Shown: positions 8,701 to 18,529, numbered from the stretch's first letter. The stretch is 64,000 nucleotides of DNA from Mesorhizobium sp. L-2-11 (GCF_016756595.1 NZ_AP023257.1:4666001-4730000); one strand, 5' to 3'. The notes: generated from the sequence alone by a model not told the origin. Numbers and translations are program-made.

Positions 8701-10104
8701 TTGGCCAAATCCCGCATCCAGTTCATCTGCCAGAATTGCGGTTCGGTGCATCAGCGCTGGGCCGGCAAATGCGATTCCTGCGGCGAGTGGAACACGCTGG
8801 TCGAGGAAGGCACGTCCGGCGGCATCGGGTCGGGGCCGGCCAATACCCGCAATGCGCGCAAGGGTCGCGCCGTGGTGCTCACGACTTTGTCCGGCGACAT
8901 CGAGGATGCGCCGCGCATCGTCTCCGGCATCGGCGAGCTCGACCGCGCCACCGGCGGCGGTTTCGTGCGCGGCTCGGCCCTTCTGGTCGGCGGCGATCCC
9001 GGCATCGGCAAGTCGACGCTGTTGACCCAGGCTGCCGCAGCACTGGCGGCAAAAGGCCACCGCATCGTCTATGTCTCCGGCGAAGAGGCGGTCGCCCAGA
9101 TCAGGCTGCGCGCGCAGCGGCTTGGCGTCGCCTCGACCCCGGTGGAGCTTGCCGCAGAAACCAATGTCGAGGACATCCTCGCTACCATCGCCGACGGCAG
9201 GCGGCCGGATCTGGTGATCCTCGATTCGATCCAGACCTTGTGGACTGACATGGCCGATTCGGCGCCCGGCACCGTCACCCAGGTGCGTGCCGCCGCCCAG
9301 GCGATGATCCGCTATGCGAAATCCACAGGGGCGGCGATTGTGCTTGTCGGCCACGTCACCAAGGAAGGCCAGATCGCCGGGCCGCGCGTCGTCGAGCATA
9401 TGGTCGACGCGGTGCTTTATTTCGAGGGCGAAGGCGGCCACCACTACCGCATCCTGCGCACGGTCAAGAACCGCTTCGGACCGACCGACGAGATCGGCGT
9501 GTTCGAAATGTCTGATATGGGCCTGCGCGAGGTCGCCAATCCATCCGAGCTTTTTCTCGGCGAACGCCATGCGAAAGCGCCCGGCGCCGCGGTTTTCGCC
9601 GGCATGGAAGGTACCAGGCCGGTGCTGGTCGAGATCCAGGCGCTGGTGGCGCCGTCGTCGCTGGGCACGCCGCGTCGCGCCGTCGTCGGCTGGGACGGCG
9701 CCCGGCTGTCGATGATCCTCGCCGTTCTCGAAGCCCATTGCGGAGTCCGCTTTGGCACGCATGACGTCTATCTCAACGTCGCCGGCGGCTACCGTATCTC
9801 GGAGCCGGCTGCCGATCTGGCGGTGGCGGCTGCACTGGTTTCCTCGCTCACTGGTCTTGCCCTTCCCGCCGATTGCGTCTATTTCGGCGAAATCAGCCTT
9901 TCGGGCGCCGTGAGGCCGGTTGCGCACGCGCAGCAGCGCCTGAAGGAAGCCGAAAAGCTGGGTTTTGGAAGCGCGGTTCTGCCCTTGGGCAGCGAGGAAC
10001 TTGCCGGGGGGATAGGGGCCGGCGCTTTCCAGCCCACCGAGCTTGCCGATCTCGTGGCGCGCATAGCCGGCTCACGGCGCAGCCGCGCCGACGAGCAAGA
10101 ATGA
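8701..10104 (+). CDS. radA: DNA repair protein RadA
   Basis: RadA/Sms, 467 aa, a RecA-related ATPase that drives branch migration in recombination repair. It starts with a C4 zinc finger (C10, C13, C24, C27), then Walker A GGDPGIGKST, the RadA-specific KNRFG motif (VKNRFGPTDEIG) and a C-terminal Lon-protease-like domain. The start is a TTG at 8701 preceded by a strong GGGAGGG site; no in-frame ATG would keep the zinc finger. The next gene, cvpA, begins 27 bp after the stop, so they are probably one transcript. Confidence 0.97.
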   Translation: MAKSRIQFICQNCGSVHQRWAGKCDSCGEWNTLVEEGTSGGIGSGPANTRNARKGRAVVLTTLSGDIEDAPRIVSGIGELDRATGGGFVRGSALLVGGDPGIGKSTLLTQAAAALAAKGHRIVYVSGEEAVAQIRLRAQRLGVASTPVELAAETNVEDILATIADGRRPDLVILDSIQTLWTDMADSAPGTVTQVRAAAQAMIRYAKSTGAAIVLVGHVTKEGQIAGPRVVEHMVDAVLYFEGEGGHHYRILRTVKNRFGPTDEIGVFEMSDMGLREVANPSELFLGERHAKAPGAAVFAGMEGTRPVLVEIQALVAPSSLGTPRRAVVGWDGARLSMILAVLEAHCGVRFGTHDVYLNVAGGYRISEPAADLAVAAALVSSLTGLALPADCVYFGEISLSGAVRPVAHAQQRLKEAEKLGFGSAVLPLGSEELAGGIGAGAFQPTELADLVARIAGSRRSRADEQE

Positions 10105-10131
10105 CGCGGCTCATGAAGTGGGGCAAAAGAC

Positions 10132-10800
10132 ATGCCGATTACGCTGCTTGACGGAATTCTCGTCGGCTTCACCTTGGTCTCGGCGATGCTCGCCATGGTT
10201 CGCGGCTTATCGCGCGAGATCCTGTCCGTCATCTCCTGGATAGCAGCGGCGGCGGCAGCGTTCTTTTTCTATCAACCAGTCCTGCCTTACGTTCAGCCCT
10301 ATGTCGACAATGAGAAGATTGCCATGGTGGTGGCCGCCGGCATCGTCTTCATCGTCGCGCTGATCGTCGTCTCCATCATCACCATGAAGCTCGCCGACTG
10401 GATCATCGATTCCAGGGTCGGCGCGCTCGACCGCACGCTTGGTTTCCTCTATGGCGCGGCGCGCGGTATCCTGGTCGTCGCGGTGGCCCTGCTGTTCTTC
10501 AACTGGCTGGCCGGCCCCAAGGCTCCGGGCTGGGTCGCCGATGCCAAGTCGCGGCCGCTGCTCGAATCGATCGGCGCCAAGCTCGAAAGCCTGCTGCCCG
10601 AAGATCCGGAAAACGCGATCCTCAACAGGCTCAATCCTAGCCAGCCGGCACCCGAGACCGGCGCCGAGACGCCTCCGGCAGCGGATGCACCCGCGGCGGA
10701 CGCACCGGCAACCGGCGACGATGCTCCGGCGCCCGATGGCAGCGAGACCGACGCGCCACCAGCCGACAATGCGCCGGCCAATCCGGCCCCGGCAAACTGA
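10132..10800 (+). CDS. cvpA: CvpA family membrane protein
   Basis: A 222-aa inner-membrane protein of the CvpA (colicin V production) family. Four hydrophobic helices span about residues 1-130, with the family features RGLSREILSVISW near the start and the loop DRTLGFLYGAARGI. From about residue 165 the protein becomes a low-complexity tail of Pro, Ala, Asp and Thr, probably unstructured. It sits directly before purF, as in E. coli and many proteobacteria. The molecular role is poorly defined; a link to envelope homeostasis is known for some members. Confidence 0.9.
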   Translation: MPITLLDGILVGFTLVSAMLAMVRGLSREILSVISWIAAAAAAFFFYQPVLPYVQPYVDNEKIAMVVAAGIVFIVALIVVSIITMKLADWIIDSRVGALDRTLGFLYGAARGILVVAVALLFFNWLAGPKAPGWVADAKSRPLLESIGAKLESLLPEDPENAILNRLNPSQPAPETGAETPPAADAPAADAPATGDDAPAPDGSETDAPPADNAPANPAPAN

Positions 10801-10878
10801 CGATCATGTGAAGGCCGCAAACTCTACGTTGCTCTCGAGCGGCCACCACACTATATAGCGACTTTAGCGGAGCTGAAG

Positions 10879-12348
10879 ATGGCAGACGCAGACGACGTGC
10901 TTTCCGCCGAAGCCGACGACCATTTCCATGACGAATGCGGTGTGTTCGGCATTTTCGGCCGGCAGGACGCTGCGGCTATCGTCACGCTCGGCCTGCATGC
11001 GTTGCAGCATCGTGGCCAGGAAGCGGCCGGTATCGTTTCCTATGACGGCACCCAGTTCCATGTCGAACATCATGTCGGCCTGATCGGCGATACGTTCACC
11101 AAACAGCGCGTCATCGACAGCCTGCAAGGCAACCGCGCCATCGGCCACACGCGCTACGCCACCACCGGCGGCGCCGGCCAGCGCAACATCCAGCCGTTTT
11201 TTGCCGAACTCGCCGATGGCGGCTTCGCCGTCGCCCACAACGGCAACCTCACCAATGCCATGACGGTCCAGCGCGCGTTGCAGAAACAAGGCGCGATCTT
11301 CTCGTCGACCTCCGACACCGAGACGCTGCTGCATCTGGTTGCCACCAGCAGGGAACGCGATCTCAACTCGCGCTTCATCGATGCGGTGCGTCAGGTCGAA
11401 GGCGCCTTCTCACTGGTGGCGATGACTTCAAAGAAGATGATCGGCTGCCGCGATCCGCTCGGCATCCGGCCGCTGGTGCTCGGCGATCTCGACGGCGCCT
11501 GGATCCTGGCTTCCGAAACCTGCGCGCTCGACATCATCGGCGCGCGTTTCGTGCGCGACCTGAAGCCCGGCGAGATGGTCGTCGTCACCGCCAAAGGTAT
11601 CGAGAGCCTGTTTCCGTTCGAGCCGCAGAAGACCCGCTTCTGCATCTTCGAATATGTTTATTTCGCGCGTCCGGATTCGTCGGTCGAAGGCCGCAATGTC
11701 TACGAGGTGCGCAAACGCATCGGCGCCGAGCTGGCGCTCGAAAGCCCAGTCGACGCCGACATCGTCGTGCCGGTGCCGGACAGCGGCACTCCGGCGGCGA
11801 TCGGCTTTTCGCAAGCTGCGGGCATCCCGTTCGAACTCGGCATCATCCGCAATCACTATGTCGGCCGCACCTTCATCCAGCCTGGCGATTCGATCCGCCA
11901 TATGGGTGTCAAGCTCAAGCACAACGCCAACCGCCGCATGATCGAAGGCAAGCGCGTGGTGCTGGTCGACGATTCGATCGTGCGCGGCACCACCAGCCAG
12001 AAGATCGTGCAGATGGTGCGCGATGCCGGCGCCAAGGAGGTGCACATGCGCATCGCCTCGCCGCCGACGCGCGCTTCCTGTTTCTATGGCGTCGACACGC
12101 CGGAGAAGTCGAAGCTGCTGGCGTCGCGCATGTCGGTGGAAGAGATGGCCGAGTTCATCCGCGTCGATTCGCTCGGATTCCTGTCGATCAACGGGCTTTA
12201 TCGCGCCGTCGGCGAGGCCGGCCGCGACAATGAGCAGCCGCAATTCTGCGACGCCTGCTTCACCGGGCAATATCCGACCCGACTTGCCGATTTCGAAGGT
12301 TCGGACAATGTCCGCACGCTGTCGCTGCTGGCGGCGGGCGGGGCGTAG
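10879..12348 (+). CDS. purF: Amidophosphoribosyltransferase
   Basis: PurF, 489 aa, makes phosphoribosylamine from PRPP and glutamine, the first committed step of purine synthesis. It appears to be the processed type: a 19-residue propeptide precedes Cys20 (CGVFGIFG), the N-terminal glutamine amidotransferase nucleophile. The C-terminal phosphoribosyltransferase domain has the PRPP loop VVLVDDSIVRGTTS. The near-C-terminal CDACFTGQYP motif is also typical. The short acidic propeptide is common in organisms whose PurF carries an Fe-S cluster. It follows cvpA by 78 bp. Confidence 0.97.
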   Translation: MADADDVLSAEADDHFHDECGVFGIFGRQDAAAIVTLGLHALQHRGQEAAGIVSYDGTQFHVEHHVGLIGDTFTKQRVIDSLQGNRAIGHTRYATTGGAGQRNIQPFFAELADGGFAVAHNGNLTNAMTVQRALQKQGAIFSSTSDTETLLHLVATSRERDLNSRFIDAVRQVEGAFSLVAMTSKKMIGCRDPLGIRPLVLGDLDGAWILASETCALDIIGARFVRDLKPGEMVVVTAKGIESLFPFEPQKTRFCIFEYVYFARPDSSVEGRNVYEVRKRIGAELALESPVDADIVVPVPDSGTPAAIGFSQAAGIPFELGIIRNHYVGRTFIQPGDSIRHMGVKLKHNANRRMIEGKRVVLVDDSIVRGTTSQKIVQMVRDAGAKEVHMRIASPPTRASCFYGVDTPEKSKLLASRMSVEEMAEFIRVDSLGFLSINGLYRAVGEAGRDNEQPQFCDACFTGQYPTRLADFEGSDNVRTLSLLAAGGA

Positions 12349-12428
12349 GGCTTTGCGATAGTTGTGAATTTCACCTTTTTGCAGTTTTCTTCGGGGCGAC
12401 GTAGAGCGCTAAACTTCGGAGTTGCCCG

Positions 12429-13175
12429 GTGACCCCTCCCCTCGACCTTTCCGGCCGCGTCGCGGTCGTCACCGGCGCCTCGCGCGGCATCGGCTACTTC
12501 ATCGCCCTCGAACTTGCCGCCGCTGGAGCGCACGTCATCGCGGTTGCCCGCACCGTCGGCGGACTGGAGGAACTCGACGACCAGATCAAGGCAACGGGCG
12601 GACAGGCGACGCTGGTGCCGCTCGACCTCGCCGACATGGCCGGCATCGACCGGCTGGGCGGTGCCATCCATGAGCGATGGGGCAAGCTCGACATCCTCGT
12701 CGCCAATGCGGCGGTGCTCGGCGTCATCTCGCCGATCGGCCATGTCGAGGCCAAGACCTTCGAGAAGGTGATGACCATCAACGTTACCTCGACATGGCGA
12801 CTGATCCGCTCGGTCGACCCGTTGCTCAGGCTCTCCGACGCAGGCCGTGCCATCGTGCTTTCCTCCAATGCCGCCCATTCGGCGCGGGCCTTCTGGGCAC
12901 CCTATGCGGCGTCGAAGGCGGCAGTCGAGACGATGATGCGTTCCTGGGCGCATGAGACGGAAAACTTGGCCCTCAGGGTCAATGCCGCCGATCCCGGCGC
13001 CACCCGCACCGCCATGCGTGCGCAAGCGGTGCCCGGCGAGGATCCGGAGACGCTGCCGCATCCCCAGGAGATCGCCAAACGCATCGTGCCGCTGGCCAGC
13101 CCTGCGCTTACGGAAACCGGGCTGATCTTCCAGGCCAAGCACAACCGCTTTGTTGCCTACCGGCAGCCGGAGTAG
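12429..13175 (+). CDS. SDR family NAD(P)-dependent oxidoreductase
   Basis: A 248-aa short-chain dehydrogenase with Rossmann cofactor motif VVTGASRGIG at about residues 13-22, LVANAAVLG (NNAG-type motif) and active site YAASK. The serine region SSNAAHSARAFWAPYAASK resembles the YciK-type branch. A GTG start at 12429 follows a weak purine stretch 80 bp after purF. It lies downstream of purF in related genomes (from memory), but the substrate cannot be read from the sequence. The acidic residue after the second beta strand is not obvious, so the cofactor preference is open. Confidence 0.85.
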   Translation: MTPPLDLSGRVAVVTGASRGIGYFIALELAAAGAHVIAVARTVGGLEELDDQIKATGGQATLVPLDLADMAGIDRLGGAIHERWGKLDILVANAAVLGVISPIGHVEAKTFEKVMTINVTSTWRLIRSVDPLLRLSDAGRAIVLSSNAAHSARAFWAPYAASKAAVETMMRSWAHETENLALRVNAADPGATRTAMRAQAVPGEDPETLPHPQEIAKRIVPLASPALTETGLIFQAKHNRFVAYRQPE

Positions 13176-13256
13176 ACGCATCGCGCATTTCGACGGAAGA
13201 ATTGCGCCGCAGCCGACGTTATTGGAATGCCAGATTTTCCAAAACGGAGGACCACC

Positions 13257-13886
13257 ATGCGCAGACTGCTTCTCGTCACCGCCGCTGCATCGCTGGCAGC
13301 CATCGGCGTCGCATCCTCGCAGGATGCGACGATGAGCTTCTTCGTCACCAGCGTCGGCTCGGGCAAGGGCGCCGATCTCGGCGGCTTGGCGGGCGCCGAT
13401 GCGCATTGCGCCTCGCTGGCTGAAGCCGCTGGCGTTGCGGGCAAGACATGGCGCGCCTACCTCTCGACCAGCGACACCGATGCGCGCGATCGCATTGGTA
13501 GGGGACCGTGGTCCAACGCCAAGGGCGTCAAGATCGCCGACGATGTCGCTTCGCTGCATAGCGATGCCAACGCCATCACCAAGCAAACAGCGCTCAACGA
13601 AAAGGGCGAAATGGTCAACGGCCGCGGCGACAAGCCCAACCGCCACGACATTCTGACCGGCTCCAAGCCCGACGGCACGAAAATTGCCGACCAGACTTGC
13701 GGCGACTGGACGCTCAGCGGAGCGGAAGGTGCGGCAATGACGGGCCATCACGACCGCACCGGTCTCGACGATTCGGCCGCCGCCAAATCGTGGAATTCCT
13801 CGCACGCTTCACGCGGCGGCTGCAGTCAGGAGGCACTGAGGAGCACCGGCGGCGACGGCCTTTTCTATTGCTTTGCCGTGAACTGA
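13257..13886 (+). CDS. Secreted C-type-lectin-like (endostatin-like) protein
   Basis: A 209-aa exported protein. The start MRRLLLVTAAASLAAIG follows a strong GGAGG site and is a signal peptide, probably cut near residue 20. The body begins with FFVTSVGSGKGADLGGLAGADAHC, the pattern seen in bacterial proteins with an endostatin/collagen-NC10-like C-type lectin fold, and has paired cysteines in the second half (TCGDW, GGCSQ, FYCFAVN). A role in sugar or surface binding outside the cell is inferred from the fold only. It is a single gene with no obvious partner. Confidence 0.7.
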   Translation: MRRLLLVTAAASLAAIGVASSQDATMSFFVTSVGSGKGADLGGLAGADAHCASLAEAAGVAGKTWRAYLSTSDTDARDRIGRGPWSNAKGVKIADDVASLHSDANAITKQTALNEKGEMVNGRGDKPNRHDILTGSKPDGTKIADQTCGDWTLSGAEGAAMTGHHDRTGLDDSAAAKSWNSSHASRGGCSQEALRSTGGDGLFYCFAVN

Positions 13887-14011
13887 GCTGGCCCAACAAA
13901 TGCAGGACATCACGCGGCCTGGCGTGGCGACCCACCGCGCCAGGCCGCGCTTTCGCCGATCGCCCGGAGTTGATAGGATCGCCCGACTCCCACAACAAGC
14001 GAGGAACTTCC

Positions 14012-14215
14012 ATGGCTTCGAGCGCAGCGTTGGTCTGGTATCTGGTGATTGCCGGCCCGCAAGGCGGCATGGTGGTGCTGCCCAGCACGTTCGACACTCG
14101 CGAACAGTGCGCCTTCGCCGTCACCGAATATCAGAAGCAGCCAACGCCGGCCGGCTGGTCGGTGCAATGCGTGCCGAGCGCCTCGCCGTTCGCCGACGAG
14201 GGCGAAAGCGAGTAG
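14012..14215 (+). CDS. Small conserved-looking hypothetical protein
   Basis: A 67-aa ORF with ATG at 14012 and a good GAGGAAC ribosome site 6 bases upstream. It has a short hydrophobic N-terminus (ALVWYLVIAGP), two cysteines (EQCAFAV, VQCVPS) and an acidic end. The layout resembles small periplasmic proteins in which a DTREQCAFAV-like segment and a later cysteine form a disulfide, but I do not recognise the family. It converges with osmC, 14 bp away. Confidence 0.6.
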   Translation: MASSAALVWYLVIAGPQGGMVVLPSTFDTREQCAFAVTEYQKQPTPAGWSVQCVPSASPFADEGESE

Positions 14216-14229
14216 CCGGCGGCGCAGGT

Positions 14230-14736
14230 TCAGCGCTGAGCGCTGACCGTCAGTTCTGGCCTGGTATTGATGGTCTGAAACACCACGCAATAGCGTTCGG
14301 TCAGCTTGAGCAGTGTGTCGACGCGCTCTTGTGGTTCGTCGGTGTCGAGGCCGAAATTCAGCCGGATGGCGCGAAAGCCGACCGGCGCATCTTTTGCCAC
14401 GCCTAAAGTGCCGCGAAAATCGAGATCGCCTTCGGCCTCCACCGTGGCGGCGCCGAGTTTGAACTCCAGCGCCGTCGCCACTGCCTTCAGCGTTACGCCG
14501 GCGCAAGCGACCAGCGCCTCCAGCAGCATGTCGCCCGAGCACAGTTCGAGCCCGGAACCGCCGGTAGCCGGATGCAGACCAGCAACGGCGAGCGCCCTGC
14601 CGGTCTCGACCTTGCAGGCGATCGACTGGTCGTCGACCGAGCCCTTGGCCCGAAGCGTGATCAGCGCGCGCGATGCATCGTCGCGATACACCTCCTTGAG
14701 CGGTGCCTGCATGGCCTTCAGTCCGGTGGCGTCCAT
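14230..14736 (-). CDS. OsmC family protein
   Basis: A 168-aa OsmC/Ohr-fold protein; such proteins reduce organic hydroperoxides using cysteine thiols. The family core is GLELCSGDMLLEALVACAGVTLKAVA, in which the central cysteine is the peroxidatic position, and a second cysteine occurs earlier in SIACKVE. I chose the ATG at 14736 because AAGGA sits 6 bases before it; an upstream in-frame codon would add 13 residues without a ribosome site. Divergent from the EamA transporter. Confidence 0.85.
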   Translation of the reverse strand: MDATGLKAMQAPLKEVYRDDASRALITLRAKGSVDDQSIACKVETGRALAVAGLHPATGGSGLELCSGDMLLEALVACAGVTLKAVATALEFKLGAATVEAEGDLDFRGTLGVAKDAPVGFRAIRLNFGLDTDEPQERVDTLLKLTERYCVVFQTINTRPELTVSAQR

Positions 14737-14950
14737 CTCCAATCCTTTCGACGGGTCGTTTTCATCGCTCGTCACGATATTCGAATGGACCGGTACGGCC
14801 CAAGCCCGATCTCACGACATTGGATCGGAGTGACAAGCATCGGCTTGATAAGATGAATCGACCGCAATGCGCATTTCCGCAGCGGCTGTAGAATACGGCA
14901 AACCCCTGCTGACAGTACGGTGTCAGGACAAGGCAGCGTAGTCTGGTGAG

Positions 14951-15853
14951 ATGACGGGATCCCTAAGCATGCCAGGCAGTACTGACACCGCCGCCGAGCG
15001 CACCCTTGGCATCATCCTGGTTTCGGCGTCGGCGGCGGTGTTCGGCCTCACCGGCGTATTGACCAAGTCGATCCATGCCGATCCGCTGACCATCACCTGC
15101 TGGCGCGGCTTCGTCGGCTCGATCCTGATCAGCCTCTATGTGCTTTGGCGGCGCCTCCGATCCGGTGGGCGTGAAAGCCTTCGCCTCGGCTGGCGCGGCT
15201 GGCTGTTGGCGAGCCAGGGAGCGCTAGCCAGCATCGCCTTCATCTCGGCGTTCAAGTTCACCTTCGTCGCCAATGTTGCGATCATCTACGCCACTGCGCC
15301 CTTCGTTACCGCGCTGCTCGCCTTCATTCTGGTTCGTGAGCGCTTCCGGCTGCAGACGCTTGCCGCCGCCGCCGTGTCGCTCAGCGGCGTGGCGATCATG
15401 GTCTGGTCCGGCTTCGGCACCGGCCATCTGTTCGGCGACGGGCTGGCGCTGCTGATGACAATCGGCAGCGCGCTCTACATGATCATGGTGCGCGCTTTCC
15501 GCGATACGCCGGTGGTGTGGGCCGGGGCGGTGTCGGCATTTCTTTTGTTCGTGCTCGGTTGGTTCGTCACCGATCCATTGGCCGTCTCGGCCAAGGACGC
15601 AGTGTTGCTCGTCGCCTTCGGCACGTCGTTCGCGCTGGCCTCTATTCTGTGGACGGAGGGCGCGCGGCTCATTCCGGCTGCCGAATCCGGCCTGCTGGGC
15701 TCGGCTGAAGTACCGTTCGCGATCCTGTTCGCCTTCCTGTTCCTGGCCGAGGTCCCGCCAGCCGCCAGCATGATCGGCGGCGCCATCGTGCTCTGCGCGG
15801 TGTTCGCCCATGCCGGGCGCGACTGGCATGCGGCCAGGCAGCGCTCTGCCTGA
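14951..15853 (+). CDS. EamA family (DMT superfamily) transporter
   Basis: A 300-aa inner-membrane protein with about ten hydrophobic helices arranged as two EamA repeats, the drug/metabolite transporter layout. The end of the first repeat is marked by ATAPFVTALLAFILVRERF and that of the second by ESGLLGSAEVPFAILFAFLFLAEVP. These usually export small metabolites or amino acids; the substrate is not predictable. The start may be 14951 or the ATG at 14969; neither has a strong ribosome site. Confidence 0.85.
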   Translation: MTGSLSMPGSTDTAAERTLGIILVSASAAVFGLTGVLTKSIHADPLTITCWRGFVGSILISLYVLWRRLRSGGRESLRLGWRGWLLASQGALASIAFISAFKFTFVANVAIIYATAPFVTALLAFILVRERFRLQTLAAAAVSLSGVAIMVWSGFGTGHLFGDGLALLMTIGSALYMIMVRAFRDTPVVWAGAVSAFLLFVLGWFVTDPLAVSAKDAVLLVAFGTSFALASILWTEGARLIPAAESGLLGSAEVPFAILFAFLFLAEVPPAASMIGGAIVLCAVFAHAGRDWHAARQRSA

Positions 15854-15989
15854 GAAAGATCCGCCCCTGAAATTAACTTGCCCGTGCAAATTAATTAGCA
15901 AGGTCATGGAACCATCAGCGCGTTCAGGCATTGTTGAGTTCGACGGGTCATCCAAGTCCCCCCCAAACCCCTCGGCCCGTCTAACCTAT

Positions 15990-16018
15990 AGCCGATCGCA
16001 AGGTCGGCTTTTTCTTTT
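15990..16018 (+). terminator. Likely intrinsic terminator after the EamA gene
   Basis: AGCCGA / TCGGCT stem with an 8-base loop followed by TTTTTCTTTT. It lies in the 450-bp gap 15854-16303, in which I see no gene. Confidence 0.6.
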
Positions 16019-16303
16019 GCGAAATCAGCTAGGTGCGCCGGCCAAGGCAAGGTTGCTGCTGAACAGCGCAGCCAAATCCTGGGCGGGGTCGGCAGAGAAG
16101 CAGCCCGGCCAGGCAGGCACTCATGCCGTAGGCGCTTTCTCTGCCACAAGAAAAGATAGGCATCGCACTTTTTTCAGGGCCGGCTAGCCAGGCAAGGCGA
16201 AGGTATCGCACCTCCGCATTGACGTTGAGCCCACTTCGTCTAGGTTCTCATCGAAGCGGTCGGGAAGAGCCGCGAGGTGAAAATCTGTTGGGAGAGACGC
16301 GGC

Positions 16304-18526
16304 ATGATCCTGACACTGGCGCTGCTTGCGGGGCTCGTCGCGGCCTGGCTGCTGATCGGCGTGGTGGAAAAGTTCCGCCTCGGCCTGGGCTTCACGCAGG
16401 CGCTGCTCTATGTGCCGTTCAAGCTCGCCTACCGGATTGCCGACGACCGCATCAAGATCGCCCGCAACGCAGCCGCCCCGGTCATCTACGTCATTTCGCA
16501 TCAGTCGCGCCTCGAACCGGCGCTGATGCTGTCGCTGCTGCCGGAAGACACGCTGCACATTCTCGACCAGGCCTCTGCCAGGTCGCCCTGGCTCGAACCA
16601 TGGCGCGAGCTTGGCCGCACCATCGCCTTCAACGCCGAGCATATCTTCGTCAGCCGCCGGCTGGTGCGGGTGCTGAAGGGCAAGGGCCGCCTTGCCGTCT
16701 ATCTGCCGGATGCGGTCGAGCCTGATATCAAGACATTTCGCCTGTTTCGCGCCGTCACCCGCATCGCCATGCAGGCCGATGCCCGCATCGTGCCGATCTT
16801 CGTCGCCGGCGCGCGTACTCTGCCGGTATCGCTGACGCCGGCAGACAAGGCGCCGAGGCGCTGGTTTCCCCTTCTGTCGATCAGCGTGCTGGAGCCAATG
16901 ACCATCGCCGAGTTGGTAGCGCGAAATCCTGATCAGTCCTCGAACACCAACGCGCTGTTCGACAGTGTCGCCGAAGCCCGGCTTTTCGGCAACGATCTTG
17001 ACCGCGGCCTGTTCCTCGCCATACGCGACGCCGCCGACCGAATCGGCGCTTCGCATCCAATCCTCGAAGACGTGGTCAGCGGCACGTTGAATTACAGAAA
17101 GCTGTTCATCGGCGCGCGGGTGCTGGGCCGCCGCTTCGAGGCGGTGACGGCGCCGGATGAAGCGGTTGGAGTGCTGCTGCCCAACGCTAACGGTGTCGTG
17201 CTGTCGCTCGTTGGCCTGTTGTCAGCGAGCCGGGTGGCGGCGATGATCAACTACACCGCAGGCCCGGCCAACGTCACCGCCGCCGTGCGCACGGCCGAAA
17301 TCCGCACCGTGGTTTCGTCGCGAGCCTTTATCGACAAGGCCAACCTCGCTGATATCGTCGCGGCGGTGGAAGAGGGCGGCGCCAGGCTGTTATGGCTGGA
17401 GGATGTGCGGGCCAGCGTTACCGTGCTGGACAAGCTCGCTGCCGCCTTGCTGTGGCGCTGGCCGCTGCAGCCGCAGAATGCGGCCAAGCCAGCAGTGATC
17501 CTGTTCACCTCAGGCTCGGAAGGCACGCCGAAGGCGGTGGTCCTGTCGCACAGAAATCTTCTCGTCAACGCCATGCAGGCTGAGGCCCGCATCACCATCT
17601 CGCCGGCCGACATCCTGCTCAACGTGCTGCCGGTGTTCCACTCGTTCGGGCTCACCGGCGGCACCATCCTGCCACTGGTTACCGGCGTGAAACTGTTCCT
17701 CTACCCCTCGCCGCTGCACTACAAGCTGATCCCCGAGGTCGCACGCAAGGCAAGGCCTACCGTCATGTTCGGCACCGACACCTTCCTCGCCAACTATGCG
17801 CGCACCGCCAAGGACGGCGATTTCTCCAGCCTGCGCTTCATCGTCGCAGGCGCCGAGGCGGTGAAACCGGAGACCCGCCGCGTCTACCGGGAGCGTTTTC
17901 AGGCCGAGATCATCGAAGGTTTCGGGCTGACCGAGGCGTCACCAGTCGTTGCTGTCAATACCGCCATCCACGGCCGCGACGGCACGGTCGGGCGGCTGTT
18001 GCCGGCCATGCGCATGAAGCTCGAGCCGGTCGAGGGCATCAGCGGCGCCGGACGGCTACTGCTCCAGGGGCCGAATTTGATGATGGGCTACATGACTTCA
18101 GATCGGCCCGGAGAATTGCAACCACTCGACGGCTGGCACGATACCGGCGACATCGTTTCTGTCGACCGCGAGGGCTTCATTACCATTCGCGGACGGGCCA
18201 AGCGCTTCGCCAAGATCGCCGGCGAGATGGTGTCGCTGGGCGCGGTCGAGATGCTGGTGCAGTCGCTGTGGCCGGAAGAGCACCACGCTGTGGTGGCGGT
18301 GCCGGACAAGCGCCGCGGCGAGCGTATCGTGCTGGTCACCACCGCCGATGACGCCGACCCCGATGAATTGCGCAAATTCGGCAGGCAAGCCGGTGCCGCC
18401 GATCTGATGGTGCCCAACGACATCGTCAAGGTCGAGGAAATCCCGGTGCTGGGCTCTGGCAAGACCGACTACGTCTCGACCCGCAAACTGGCGATTGAGC
18501 GACTGGGGCTCAGTGCGGCGGCCTAG
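16304..18526 (+). CDS. Acyltransferase-AMP-binding fusion (acyl-ACP synthetase / acyl-glycerophospholipid acyltransferase type)
   Basis: A 740-aa two-domain enzyme. Residues 1-35 form a membrane anchor. Residues ~40-220 form a PlsC-like acyltransferase in which the catalytic HX4D is HQSRLE (H66, E71), a Glu variant. Residues ~245-735 are an ANL-type acyl-activating domain with the AMP loop FTSGSEGTPKA at about residue 401, EGFGLTEASPV and the GWHDTGDIV hinge. E. coli Aas has the same pair of activities for re-acylating lysophospholipids, but also homologues with an MFS flippase half exist; none is present here. The start 16304 has GGGAGAG; an in-frame ATG at 16277 lies before it. Role in lysolipid recycling inferred. 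Confidence 0.85.
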   Translation: MILTLALLAGLVAAWLLIGVVEKFRLGLGFTQALLYVPFKLAYRIADDRIKIARNAAAPVIYVISHQSRLEPALMLSLLPEDTLHILDQASARSPWLEPWRELGRTIAFNAEHIFVSRRLVRVLKGKGRLAVYLPDAVEPDIKTFRLFRAVTRIAMQADARIVPIFVAGARTLPVSLTPADKAPRRWFPLLSISVLEPMTIAELVARNPDQSSNTNALFDSVAEARLFGNDLDRGLFLAIRDAADRIGASHPILEDVVSGTLNYRKLFIGARVLGRRFEAVTAPDEAVGVLLPNANGVVLSLVGLLSASRVAAMINYTAGPANVTAAVRTAEIRTVVSSRAFIDKANLADIVAAVEEGGARLLWLEDVRASVTVLDKLAAALLWRWPLQPQNAAKPAVILFTSGSEGTPKAVVLSHRNLLVNAMQAEARITISPADILLNVLPVFHSFGLTGGTILPLVTGVKLFLYPSPLHYKLIPEVARKARPTVMFGTDTFLANYARTAKDGDFSSLRFIVAGAEAVKPETRRVYRERFQAEIIEGFGLTEASPVVAVNTAIHGRDGTVGRLLPAMRMKLEPVEGISGAGRLLLQGPNLMMGYMTSDRPGELQPLDGWHDTGDIVSVDREGFITIRGRAKRFAKIAGEMVSLGAVEMLVQSLWPEEHHAVVAVPDKRRGERIVLVTTADDADPDELRKFGRQAGAADLMVPNDIVKVEEIPVLGSGKTDYVSTRKLAIERLGLSAAA

Positions 18527-18529
18527 CGC

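Noticed and set aside
12198..13805. Minus-strand frame of 535 codons opposite purF end, SDR and lectin genes
   Set aside because: It spans three convincing plus-strand genes and their gaps with no homology pattern of its own.
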